Shown here in pieces: positions 42,040 through 54,100 of a stretch of DNA of 64,000 nucleotides (position 1 is its first letter; the number at the start of each line of letters is the position of its first letter). The position numbers and the translations under genes are program-made. A model generated the notes under the pieces. That model searched no databases, was not told the DNA's origin, and worked only from the letters and a program-made list of their open reading frames with translations. Source of the stretch: Anniella stebbinsi (Eukaryota > Chordata > Lepidosauria > Squamata > Anniellidae); the NCBI GenBank assembly GCA_029215795.1, contig JARDYH010000007.1:70238763-70302762 (forward strand). Direction: 5' to 3'.

Positions 42040-45000
42040 GTGAGAGTGCCGGGGGGCTGGGGGCTCTTGGGAGGACAAAAGGCAGGAGGCTCAGTGGGGT
42101 ATGGAGATGCGGGGCTTTCTGGATGCTGGAAATGGGCCTTTTTGCAGGGTCTGCCTCGGACCGTTCAACAATATTTGTTTCCTTAAACTATTTTGATACC
42201 CGCTTACCAGCCCAAATATACCAGCTTCCATATAATCAGTAAAACCAGACCCGACCCGACCTGGAGGCTCACGATCCAAAAAGACACGGCACACGAGGAA
42301 AAGGGAACGGGGAAGAGATTGGGGGAAAACCTTTCAGCGGGGCTGCGGAACAGTCCCGCTCCCCCTCTCGTCTCCCTCGGCGCAGCCCCGCTGGGATGGC
42401 TGCTCGTGGTGAGGGAGGAGGCGTCTTCGTGGAGGAGGGTCTTCAGCAGGGCTAGAGAGTTCAACCTTCCCTAGCCTGCTGCCCTCCAGATGTGCGGGAG
42501 TGCAACTCCCATAATCCCCAGCTGGCAGGTTTTGGAAGGCTGAGGTAGTGAATAGCCATCCCTGCACGTGGGCCTTCTCTGCCCACAGGTCTCCTGGTCT
42601 CAGATGAACGTGGCCCTTTTCTCTTGCTGCGCTTCCAACGGCCACCTGGAATGTCTGCATTGCACCCCCTTTCTCTCAGCCTTCCTAGCTCCCAGCCCCT
42701 CTCTTTGATGAAGCCTGGGACTGGATTTGGCATAACTGTCGGCCTGGCCTCTCCCACTGTCTCCACCGCTCCGCCTACACTCTTGACTGCATGTTCCTTG
42801 GGGCGGAGACCTGTCTTTTGCCTACCTTCCTCTGCAGTGTAGTTTTTATTGATCTGATGCCGTGATGCTGCCGTGGAAGTCAACAGTCTAGCAATGATAA
42901 TCCTCAGGAAAGCCTGAGGCATCCCGGAAAAGGCCGGCACCCTCTCCTCCCAGGAAGCAAGCTCTGTGCACGGCTGAACTCACATTGTTCTCTGCCAGCC
43001 TCGAGGGGGCCTCTGGCCTGATTTCCCCAAATGGAACCTTCCGAGTTTTTCCTGAGCGAGTCCATGAGGCGAGAGCAGTTTGCCAGACGGGGCCTCCCCA
43101 CAGCGGACGGCCTGCCCTGGCCTTCCCCTCGCCTCTTTCCACCTTTCCACGCAGGCTGCAGCCTTGGTAATGTGACCCTGAGCAATGCATAATGGGATCA
43201 CGCAAGTCCCTGGAGCTCTGCATCTCCTTCTTCTCCCCCCTTCCTCCCCCCCCCCCCCCGAGGCTCTTGCCCCGTCAGGGTCCCGTCTCTTTGGAAAAGG
43301 AGCTTCCCAGCTGAGTGTGGATCTCAGTTGGAGAGGGGGCAGGGAGGGGCCGTAGCTCAGAGGTGAAGCATCTGCTTTGCATGCAGAAGGTCCCAGGTTC
43401 GATCCCCGGCGTCTCCAGGTAGGGCAGGGAAAAAAACCTGCCTGAAACCCCGGGGAACTGCTGCCAGTCAGTGTCGGCAATACTGGGTTAGATGGTCTGG
43501 CTCAGTATAAGCAGCTCCCTATGTTCCCGCAGCTGTGTCTCTGGCCCCATCCTTCCCAGGTGGCTTTGTGCATCCCACTCTTTGCAACGATGAGACAGCT
43601 GCACGCTGCCTTGAAAGGGGTCTGCATCACCTTTGCACCTTTGGCCCAGCCAGGAGAGCCGGGCCTTTGCTCTTGGCCCCGGGTGGGAGGAACTGATGAA
43701 CAGCCGGCACACCCTGTGAACCGTCCCCCTCTCTTTGGCAACCCTGGCACCGGATCTGTGCTGCCCTCTGGGCGAGAAGCTGCAGTCCCGGAAGGCGGGA
43801 GGAACGCCACGTCCTGCTCCCCAGCCTTGATGTTGCTCTTTTGGCTCACAGTTTGCACCCTCGATCCGGCCCTTCCTCCAGACCATCGCCATCAGCCTCA
43901 TCTCCTTTGGCGAGAACTACAAGCGTCACGTTTCTGGCATTGGTGAGTAGCCGGGCCCAGGTGTGCATTGATTCACGTTAGCGACGCCACACCTGCGTTG
44001 CTTTCGCGGTGTACCTGTTCGTCCTCCTCTTCCCATAATCCGTGGCTGCCTCGGGAGCTCTGCCTTCCCAGGTTGCATTGCCGGCCAGTGGGGACTCGTG
44101 CCGTTTTCCCCCACATTATGTGTACAGTTGTTGTTGTGAAAGGACAAGGGCGTTTGCCTCCAAGGACAGGGAAATTTGGCAGAGACACGTAACGGGAATC
44201 GTTAGACGGCTGTGTGTGTGTGTGTTTAAATCGGCTTGATACCTAAACACAAGTAGATTGCCCCAAGCCAGGAATGACGTTGTCTGCTCTTGGCAGCTTG
44301 CCTCATGCCAGGAATGAGTTTTTACCGTGCATCTTTACATACCTGCCCTACCCACCACCACTTGCAGTAACCCCAGTGACTCAGTAGGGTCATTATTTAG
44401 TTGCAGGGTACCCTCTTTGGCTTCCTTGCCTCCTCCTAGCAATACACCTTTCCTTCCCATGCACCCTGGGCAATATGGTACCCTTGCTCGCTGCCGTGGA
44501 TTTTACTTCCCTCTTTCTCTGCACCAGAGAGGTGGAGGGATGTGATGCAGGGTGGGTGGCCCTCTTCCTTACCCCTCAGAGCAGAAGCCTCCTCTCGAAC
44601 GGCGCTGATCATCCCTCTTTGATCTCTCTTGTCTCCCCTCTGCTGCAGGGGTGGCCGCTAGCTCGCTTTTTACCGGCGGGAAGTTTGCTATCGACCCTGA
44701 GCTGCGAGGGACCGAGTTCGAGCGCATCACTCAAAACCTGGACGTGCACTTCTGGAAGAGGTTCTGGAACCTCACCGAGATGGGGCTGCTGTCTGTGAGT
44801 CCCTGCTGGAGGGGAGGCGAGAGGGGGCCGGGAGGCGACGTCCGCACCTGTCCAGGGAAGATCTGGGGGAGGAAGAAAAGGACAGCAGGGAGGGAAGGGG
44901 AATCTGGGGCGGGATCCTGCCAAGCGTTTGCGGGGAATGGGAATGGGGAAGCGAGAGGTAAAGCCGGCGGGGGGCTTGTAGTCTGGCAAGGAGACGGGGT

Positions 45001-46701
45001 ATTCAGCGTGGAGTGGGACCATACTGTTGTACTTTGGATACTCCTACAGGGAAGGAGGGGGTGGTGTTTAGGATATGAATTCCAGAGGGATCATGCCTTT
45101 TCCTGCCCTGTCCGCAGTCCCTGGCCAGCATGGCCTCCACCCAAGTCCGGTTGTGCCGGGCCTTGTCGGTGCCGCCTCATTCCTTCGACCTGCCTCTGGT
45201 CGCTGACCCCACGCTGACAATTACCATCACGCCCCCAGTGGCCCACACCGGGCCAGGAGCTGTCCAGATGAGGCTCATCTCCCACGAGCTGCGCGAGGGA
45301 CAGGTAAGGGACCGAGAAATCCCCCCTCCCCCCCAGCGGAGGCTCAGGCCTGGTTTTCTGCTGCAGTTGTGAGTCCTGGGTGGCGTAGCAAGAGCAACTT
45401 CAAACTTCAAAGCAGGCTGAGCAATGGACTTTAGCTGTGGAACAGCTTTCTAGGAAAATAAGTCTCATTGTGTGGTGAAACTGCCCTTGGGCTGTGCCAT
45501 GGATTAGTGGGATAGTTTGAGTAACTGGACACTCTCTCACAAGTCAAATTCTCTGAAAGTAGGAAACTGGATCTCACCTTCTTCCTGTTTACTGCTTTTT
45601 AATTGCTCTGCTGATTGGCTGCTGATGCTTTATTGGTTTAACTGATTTGTGTGTTCACGTGTCTGGGTGACTTCCATTGCAAGCCACGTAGGATACTTCT
45701 AACAGACAAGCAAACCTTTCGAGGTCACCAGATCTCTTCGTCGGGCAAGATGTTACAAAAAGCAGGTTACAGGGGAAGGGGGAATAGGAGGTGGTGGGGA
45801 AAGGCTGACTGGATGTTGTAGTCAGGAATAGAGATATAAAATTTCCAGAAATTTTGAAGCCATGGGGGGCGGGGGGGGAACATTTATTTTTCTGGGGGGG
45901 TTCGGGGAGGAAACGGAATTTTTTGGAAAAACTGAAAAGAAAAAAGAAAGCAATATTAGCATATTTTACAGATTGAAAGTCACTTTGTTACTTTAGGAAC
46001 ATAAAATGTAATTATGCACAAGTTGGTTTAGCGTAAAATTATCATATTTGGTACGTTAAAAGTATGTATTCAAACAATTGTTACAAATTGAATTTACTTT
46101 TTTAAATTTTTACTTTTTGGGAGGGGGGGGTAACAAATGGAGCTACCAGCTCCTGAACTGTAAGGAATGCCTGAACCGTAAGAAACCTCTTTGGTTTTGC
46201 CAATTTTTGAGGAGAAGGCAAAGAACATTTTTTTAAAAAAAGAAGGAACTATCAACATGAATAACAAAGAAAATTATTTACATCTCCGCTAGTCCTCCAC
46301 AGTGTCAAGCAGACATAAAGCACCCATTCCCATAAAAAGGTTTTAGAAATCATTTGGAGAAGTAAATATATGAACACCTTGTCTTAAACATTTTATTCAT
46401 CATGCTAAGATAAAACATTCCATAATCCATTTTTTCTTCATTTTTTCAGTTTTTGGGAGGAAAAAAAACAAAAAAGGCTTCAGGGGGAAATGGGAAAAAT
46501 GAGGGTTTTTTCCTGAATTTTTCCAGTTTTTTTTCTGGGCCTTCACATCTCTAGTCAGAATGTCTGCATAGTCAGAGTCTTACGTTGATATGGAGGATGG
46601 AGGAGGTTGCAGACATTCAAATTAGATTTTCCCCGGTGATGTGACGGTTTCAGTGCCCCTAGGACCACTGGGTAGAAGAAAGTCTCAGAGAATTGTAGAA
46701 C

Positions 46702-46742
<41 letters not shown>

Positions 46743-48112
46743 GCTGAATTCGGACAACACGACAGTCAATGGTGGGGTAATAATCAACTTTACAGTGGTT
46801 CATCTAGGGGGTACTCCCCACACAACATGGTAATAAATAATCAACTGTGGTGTGGATTAGGATCAGCGTTGAGTTGACTATAGCAGCATTTGGACGACAC
46901 GATAGTCAATACAACTGACGATTGTCCCCCCCCCGCGCCCCCCAGTTGCTTATTGTGTCGTCCGAATTCAGCCAGAGACAGAGATATAATCAAACTGTCT
47001 CTATCCTGGGCAAAGCAGACAAGTTCCTTGGTTGGTGGAAAACAGCAGTTTGAGATATATTTCAATGCTGTGCTAGGTTAAAAAAAAAAGAAAAAGTCAA
47101 GAGAAGACAAATTGAATAGCTCTGTCTAGCAGTTGGAGGGGATGGGCATACTTATGTAGATAGTTTTCAATAGCTTGGTTGAGAGGGAATGCCAAACCTC
47201 AGGTGTCTGTGTTTCTTCGTCCTGCTTCTCTTCTCCCCTGGCTTGCATTCGGTACGTTTCTCCAGGATTTGATCCTGGTTTCTAATCCTGGCTTGTAGGG
47301 TCAGAGCAAACCATAGGTTGCTGTAGATGAAACAGGGAACTTTGCCTCAAACAAGCCAGGACAGGTGGGAGCGGGCACCACGGAGCAGGGAGGGGCGCGA
47401 GCCCAAGGTCCCTTGTAGGTCGAAGCAGGGTTGCTATTCCCCTCTGAACCGAGCCTGAGCGTAAATCCCTTTTGAATTCAGTCACAAGATTTTCCCCCCA
47501 CCTGCAGTCTGGATTGATAACTGTGCAGAAACAAATGGCTGACTTGTTTGTCAAGCGATCCCTTGAGATTCCCTGGCCCCAGGGACTGGCACTGCCAGGA
47601 AAGGCGGGCGGATGGCAGCTGGGTCCCTTTGTGCCTTGGCGCCTGACCCTGCATCCCCTACTGTGGCTGCTGCTTCTTCTCCCGCCTCCAGGACAGCGAG
47701 GAGCTGAGCAACTTCCTGCATCCCGAAAGCCCGCTCGCCCTGGAGCTGCACTGGAAGACCAAGCCCTTGCCGCGCTCGCCTTACTTGGTGGTGCATTTTC
47801 ACGGCGGCGGCTTCGTGGCGCAAACCTCCAAGTCCCATGAGCCCCACCTGAAATCCTGGGCCCAGAGCCTGGGTGCCCCCATCCTCTCCATTGACTATTC
47901 GTTGGCCCCCGAGGCCCCCTTCCCTCGAGCCTTGGAGGAATGTTTCTATGCTTACTGCTGGGCCATCAAGAACTGCCACCTGTTGGGTGAGTAATGGGGA
48001 AGGGCGTTTGGGGGGCAGGGAGGAAAGAGACTGGATCTGGGTTCTGGACCCTGTTTGTGAGAGGAGCCAGCTGCCAAGACCCTTCTCGAATCATTATCCC
48101 ATGCTGCCTTAA

Positions 48113-48145
<33 letters not shown>

Positions 48146-51100
48146 CATCATCAACAACAACAACAACATCCACACCAACATCCAGAAAGCAGTCATACTT
48201 AAAACATGCTCAATTGTAAGGAAATTCCTGAATCTGTAAAAGACAGCGTGACTTGGCAAAGCCCATCATGTCTGTCTAGAAAAACCGCCACGAGCGAGAA
48301 AGAGTAATAATAATAATAATAATAATAATAAATTTATTTATTACCCACCTCTCCCTCTGGATTGAGGCGGGGAACAGCATTGAATACAAAAATACTATAA
48401 AATACATAAAACTGATTAAAAACATATAAAACTCATTATTAAAATAACAGTCAAACATCTTAAAATTCAATTGGGTAGGCTTGCCGGAAGAAATCAGTCT
48501 TTATGGCTTTCTTAAATTCAGAGAGGCTGTTAAGTTGACGGAACTCTCCCGGCTGAATCACACCATCAGTCTGCCTAGCCCCATGTGGCTGGTTCTGATA
48601 AGCAGCCCCTCCTTGTCTCTGGCGGAGGTCCCATTCCCAGCCATGCTTCCTGAGATGATGATGATGATAATGATTTATTTCATTTCTATATCACCCAATA
48701 GCCAAAGCTCTCTGGGTGGTTTACAGTTCCCAAGACAATAAAACACAGCACTAAAAATTTAAATATCCAACATTTAAAACAATTAGGTGAAAACAGTTTC
48801 AATGAACTACTAGACCTGTTTAGGTAACTGGCAGAGATGGCCCGTTGCGTATGCCATTCAGTGCCTGGCAATAGAGGGCAGTCTTAACCTGGTGCTAAAA
48901 GGATGGCAGTGTTGGTGCTGGGCGGTCCTGAGCGGAGAGCTTGTTCCACAGTCGGGGAGGGAAGAGCGGGGAAAAGAAAGGAAATTAAGGAGGCTGATCA
49001 GCAGGGCGGGTGGGAAGGCCCTGCTCAGCCCTCTCTTCTCCCAGTGGAGGGGAAGATCAACAGCTCCTTCTTCTTTCCCACAGGGTCATGGTGTCCATTA
49101 GCCCTGCGGGGTGGGTGGGTTCCCAACCGGAGCAGGCCCTGGTGGAATAAATTTCATTTATTTGCTGCACTTTTAAGCCCTCCCAATAAGTGAAGTTCTC
49201 TGGCTGGCGTACTGTTCTCCTCTTGTTACGTCCCCAAAAGTGGCTCGCTAGTTGCCTGTGGGAGGCCTGCAGGTGGGGGGCCTTGTTTTTTTTTTTTGTC
49301 CTCCAGCATCCGGTATTCAGAGGAATTTTGCCTGTTTGACCCCCCTGGTTTCTTCCGTCCCCTGCGGGTCCTTCTGACTCCTCTCCACCCCTCGGCAGGT
49401 TCCACAGCACAGAGGGTGTGCCTGGCGGGAGACAGCGCCGGCGGCAACCTATGCATCACGGTCTGCATGCGAGCGGCTGCCTTTGGGATCAAGATGCCGG
49501 ACGGGATCATGGCGGCATATCCGGTCACCCTCTTGAAGGTGTCGGCCTCACCCTCCCGCCTCCTCACCTTGCTCGACCCGCTCCTGCCTCTCAGTGTCTT
49601 GTACAAGTGCCTCAGTGCCTATGCCGGTGAGGGCATCTCTGCAGCGGCGGCCGGGGCATCACCTTCGGTCCCGTGGAGGGGGGGGAAGGGAAATGGCAGG
49701 GTTGTGTGCCGGGCGGGGGGGGGGGGTGGCGTGGCGTGGCGTGGAGATGAGCAGGACTTGAACCGGGGGCTTCCATCGGGAGGCTGGACAAGCCCTTGAG
49801 AGATTGGATCGAAGGATCAGGAAGGGGTTATCCCAGCAGGATGGATTCAAAAGGTATTTACTCCCCATATGGTTGAGGAAACTCAGGGTCTGGGCGATGG
49901 AGTCCGAGGCGCCTCTCTCAAGCCGGGAAGGGAAGTAAGAAGGGGAGTGGGAGCATTTGGCTGGTATTAAGAAAAGGGGGATTAGACACACAGAGACACA
50001 CACGCCAAGGGGAGCCAGGACATTACAGGCATAGAGAAGATTGCGGTGTGTCTTGGTTTGCTGCTGTTGCTTTTAAAGAGATGGGTGGAGTCTTGGTGCT
50101 ATGGGGGAATATTTATGGGCCTAAATGCTTCCCCCCCCCATCTTTGTGCCCCGTATCCAAGGGATGGATCAAGAGTCGGAAGACTTCACCCTGGAGAGGC
50201 TCAGCCCCGTCAATATGGTGCGCAGGGACACGAGCCTTCTCTTCCAGGACTTGCGCCTGAGCACCTCGGCCTTCTTTGGCTCCTTGCTTGAGAACACAGG
50301 CAAGATCAACGGGGCGGAGGGAGCACCTGGTAAGAAGCCGCCTCTCCTCTGTCCGGCGCCGCCATCCTCTTCTCGCCTGTCCTTCCCTGCCTTCTTCTCA
50401 CCCACCTTGTCTTCGCAGGGCGCGGCCCCTTCTCGTGGTGCCTGCAGGGCTACTTCAGGCGGCCCGTGGCCCAGCTGCTGTCGGCGCTGTCCCTGGTGTG
50501 ACTCTTCCGGTCCCAGGGCCTGTCCCTTACTAACCCAGCAGCTGGTAGGAGCCGCCCCCTGCCCGTAAGGCATGCGCTGCTGCTTTAGATGAGATGAAGG
50601 GGTCGTCGCTGCTGTTCCTTGCTTCACAGACCCGGGCGCGGGTGCTGAAGCTGGCACGGGTGGGCAGATGCGATGGCCTGGCAGGGCTCGTGGACGGAGC
50701 TGGCTGGCTTAGGATGGTGTGGTTTTTTTCATGAGCTCTGCATGGTATTTGTGGAGGAGCTAAATAACGCTTTATATAGAGCGAATCCAACGTTTGGCAA
50801 CTGCCCTGTTCGTATCATCCAGCTGGAAACCTCAAATTCCACGACCGAGCTGATTTTTTTGCAAATTCGGCATGTTACGTTACGGTTGCATTTGCTCTTT
50901 CAACAACTTGGGGAATGAGATGAGAGAGAGAGAGGGGGGGCACAACGGAGGGTGTTTTTTTGAAGAAGTGGCATTTCCCACTTTGCTATGCAAAACAGAC
51001 TTATCTACTTCCTCCTGGGGAGCAAATCTCTCCCTGCCCTGATCTTGCCTTGCTGTAAGAGGCAGAGCATCGACGGAGCTCCCTTGTCTACTACTTATTT

Positions 51101-54100
51101 TCCTGACTAGCTTGCACCTTTCCCGCATCTTTTCCTCCACGACACAGTACAATACACCAGCCTCTCCCCCAACCAGATTGAGGAAGGCTGCAATATGCCA
51201 CATTTACCTCAGCCTCCCATTTTCTAAGACTTCAGCAGAAATGACCGGGAGGTTCTCCCCCGCCCCGCAACCGCCAGCTGCAGCCCTGAGGTCTAGAAAC
51301 TTGCTTTCCTTTTCTTTCTCCTTTGCTTCCATCTATCCCCTCCGTGTAGAAGCGGAGATTTTCAGAATTTCGTCCCACTTTGCTGCAGTCTGTGTTTCAG
51401 GCCGCGTTCCTTCCTTTCCCCAAGCGGGAGCAGCTTTTACAGCTGGCATAGCTCTGTGCCATTGTGAGAGGCCCGCCACAAAAGCGGCTGGCACTGCTTG
51501 GCACACATTCACAGCCTGGCACAGAGCGTGGAGGAGATTGCCTTGTAAACCCAGCACTGGCTCTTCCCCAGGGCAGGGAAGTGCAAGTGTTGGGAAGTGA
51601 GCTGTCCAAGGAGGTGGGGTGCGTTGACCCAGTCATGGCCAAGAATATTCATCTCCTCATAGGGGTGGGGGTCCTAGCACAGGCTTTCTATCTGGAAGGG
51701 CCCAGCTTCAGTCCTTGGCTTCTCCAGATAAAAGGAGAGCGAGACTCTGATTCTACAAGCAATTTAGAACATAAGAAACCTAAGATTAGCCGTGTTGGAT
51801 CAGACCAAAGGTCCATCTCGTCCAGCATTCTGTTCACACAGTGGCCAATTAGCTGTTGACCAGGAACCCACAAACAGGACACGAGTGCAACAGCACCCTC
51901 CCACCCATGTTCCCCAGCCACTGGTGTACATAGGCATACCTCCTCTGATACTGGAAGTAGCACATAGCCGTCAGGACTAGTAGCCATCGATAGCTTTTTC
52001 CTCCATGAATTTATCCAGTCCCCTTATTTAAAGCCATCCAGATTGGCGGCCATCACTACTTTCGTTTTGCATGCCACACTCTGTTCTGGATATTTGGAGA
52101 AATCTGTTTTTGGTTTATATTTGTTTAGGAACTGGCAAAGAACAGTGTGGCAGCAAGTAGGACTGAGGGTGGGGGTGAGGATTAGTTTGGGAGGTCCTGG
52201 CAGTAGGAAAACAAAGGCAACCCTCCTGGTCTCCAAGTAAGTTGGAGTCACTCTGTCCCCTGCAAGCTGGAGCCTTTCACGACAACCCCCAGGGATCTCT
52301 CCTAGAGGAGGGAACCCACACCCAGGTATCGCATTCTGTATGCGGGATCAGGTTTTGCTTCAGGGAACAGAAGATCAACCTCTCTGGTTGTGGCAACAGA
52401 AACGAAGGGGCAGGCTTGGCCCTGATCACCCAGTAAGGACCCAAAGTCGCAGTTTAGTTGGGGACGGAGGAGGAGGAGGAAAGAGTTTGGATGGCTCTCC
52501 CCCAGCCCAGCACCCTGCAGGTGCGTTGGAATGCCACTCCAACACACCTGGGGGGTGAGCTAGGACCTGGCCTGAGAGCCGAGGGAGGACGGGGGCTCTG
52601 AAGCAGGCAGAGAATGCTGGGATCCGTGGAAAGAGAGAGTGCGAGGCAGCAAGAGAGGGGGGGACCCAGCGAGGAAGAAACAGGGAGCTGTGATGAAAGA
52701 GAGCTGGCACTGATTTCCTCTTGCACCCTCCCCCCCCCCCCCCCGCCCCGGCACGCAGACACCATGAGGAAAAGCATCTCGGAGGTGGGTCTGAAGTCCG
52801 AGCCGCTCTCGATTTACAAAGACTCCCCCAAGAGCCAGACCTGCCAGAACCTGTCCTGTACCTCCGACGGCCCACCGGACCCAAGCCAGGCCCCTGGCGG
52901 AGAAGCCCAGCCCGGCTTCTTCCTGAGTGATGGCGAGTGCAAGGCCACCTCCTTGGGCAGCAGTATCAACGGCATGGCCTTTCCCGATGGCTTTCAGCCC
53001 CTGCGCTCCAAACAGCCAGCCGCGTGCCTGCCCCTGGAGCTGTCGCCCATCGTCAAGAACCCGTTCATGTCGCCGCTGCTGGCCCCAGATGGGATGTTGA
53101 AGGGACTTCCGCCAGTCCATATAGTGGTGAGCTGCGGGGCTTGTGGGGTGGGCGGGTGGGAGGGGCGCAGAAACATCCCTTTCAGCAGCTTGCGTGTAAG
53201 GAAAGAGGCTGGAGTGAGAAGACAGCTGCTGTGTCGGGCTTGACCAATACGGTCCATCTAGCTTGGCATCCTGCCTCCCGAAAGCAGCCAGTCGGATGCA
53301 CCAGAGAGATTTGTCCACAGAGCATGATGGGAATATCCTTTCCCTGTTGTTTGTTTTCCCCGTCATCGGAGAGGTGCTGTCCCTGTCAATAAGCAGGTTT
53401 CAGTCCAATCTATCAAATTTATGGCTCTTGATAGATCAATCCGGCCGCTATAGCGGGAAGGAGTTTCGTACTGAGGCGGGAGCACTCTCTGGGACCTCTC
53501 TTTTTGGTGCTTTCGTTTTGTGAAACTTGTGCACAGGTCGTACCAGGAAGAGAGTCAGGAGAGATCACACAGGAGGTTGTGATCTCTAAGGGACTTCAGC
53601 TATTCAGGATTGTAACCGGCACTCTCTGTCTCTCGCCTCTCAACAGGCTTGTGCCCTTGACCCCATGTTGGATGACTCTGTGATGTTTGCCCGACGGCTG
53701 CAGGCCATGGGGCAGCCAGTGACCCTGAGGGTGGTGCAGGACCTGCCCCATGGCTTCCTTAGCCTATCACAGCTGTGCCGCGAGACGCGCCAGGCGTTGG
53801 CCATCTGCACGGAGCTCATCCGGAGCATTTTGGTTCCCGAAGATCCGGCCTCTCCACAGGACCCCGCTGCCGACGCCTCCCTCCGGAAGCATCGCAAGCT
53901 GGAGCGGACCTTCCATGCCGGGGCTGCCACCAGCCAGGTGGCCAACCCCGCCCAGGAGAACAGCACTCACGCCGAGCAGGAGGAGCTGAACGGGGCTGCT
54001 ACAGAGAGCGGCGCTGCCCCCAGCGCCAAGGACCAAACGCCACCCAGCACTCAGGAGCATCAGAAGCCAGAGAGCGCTTCCCCTGGAGCCCAGCAAAGCA

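Larger units (their letters stand above)
45304..47691. other. LIPE intron 4, repeat-rich
   Basis: It contains a possible Penelope-like scrap (45,650-45,770, minus-strand 'gacgaagagatctggtgacc' and 'tcgaaagg'), a 725-base AT-rich element (45,829-46,553), a (GA)n tract (46,706-46,738) and a palindromic MITE (46,742-46,974). The ORFs in it are not genes. Confidence 0.65.
47987..49398. other. LIPE intron 5, LINE-rich
   Basis: It holds (ATT)n at 48,112-48,145, an L2 copy in reverse with (AAT)n (48,308-48,590), a second L2 copy in reverse starting at (GAT)n (48,655-49,060) and another L2 tip near 49,145-49,205. No host exon lies between exons 5 and 6. Confidence 0.75.

Noticed and set aside
41485..42078. 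197-codon antisense frame over LIPE exon 1
   Set aside because: It is a shadow of the conserved sense exon, caused by high GC at third positions.
43346..43416. Functional tRNA-Ala gene
   Set aside because: A and B boxes and an Ala anticodon are present, but the acceptor and D stems are mismatched. The sequence continues into a SINE body with a reverse copy elsewhere.
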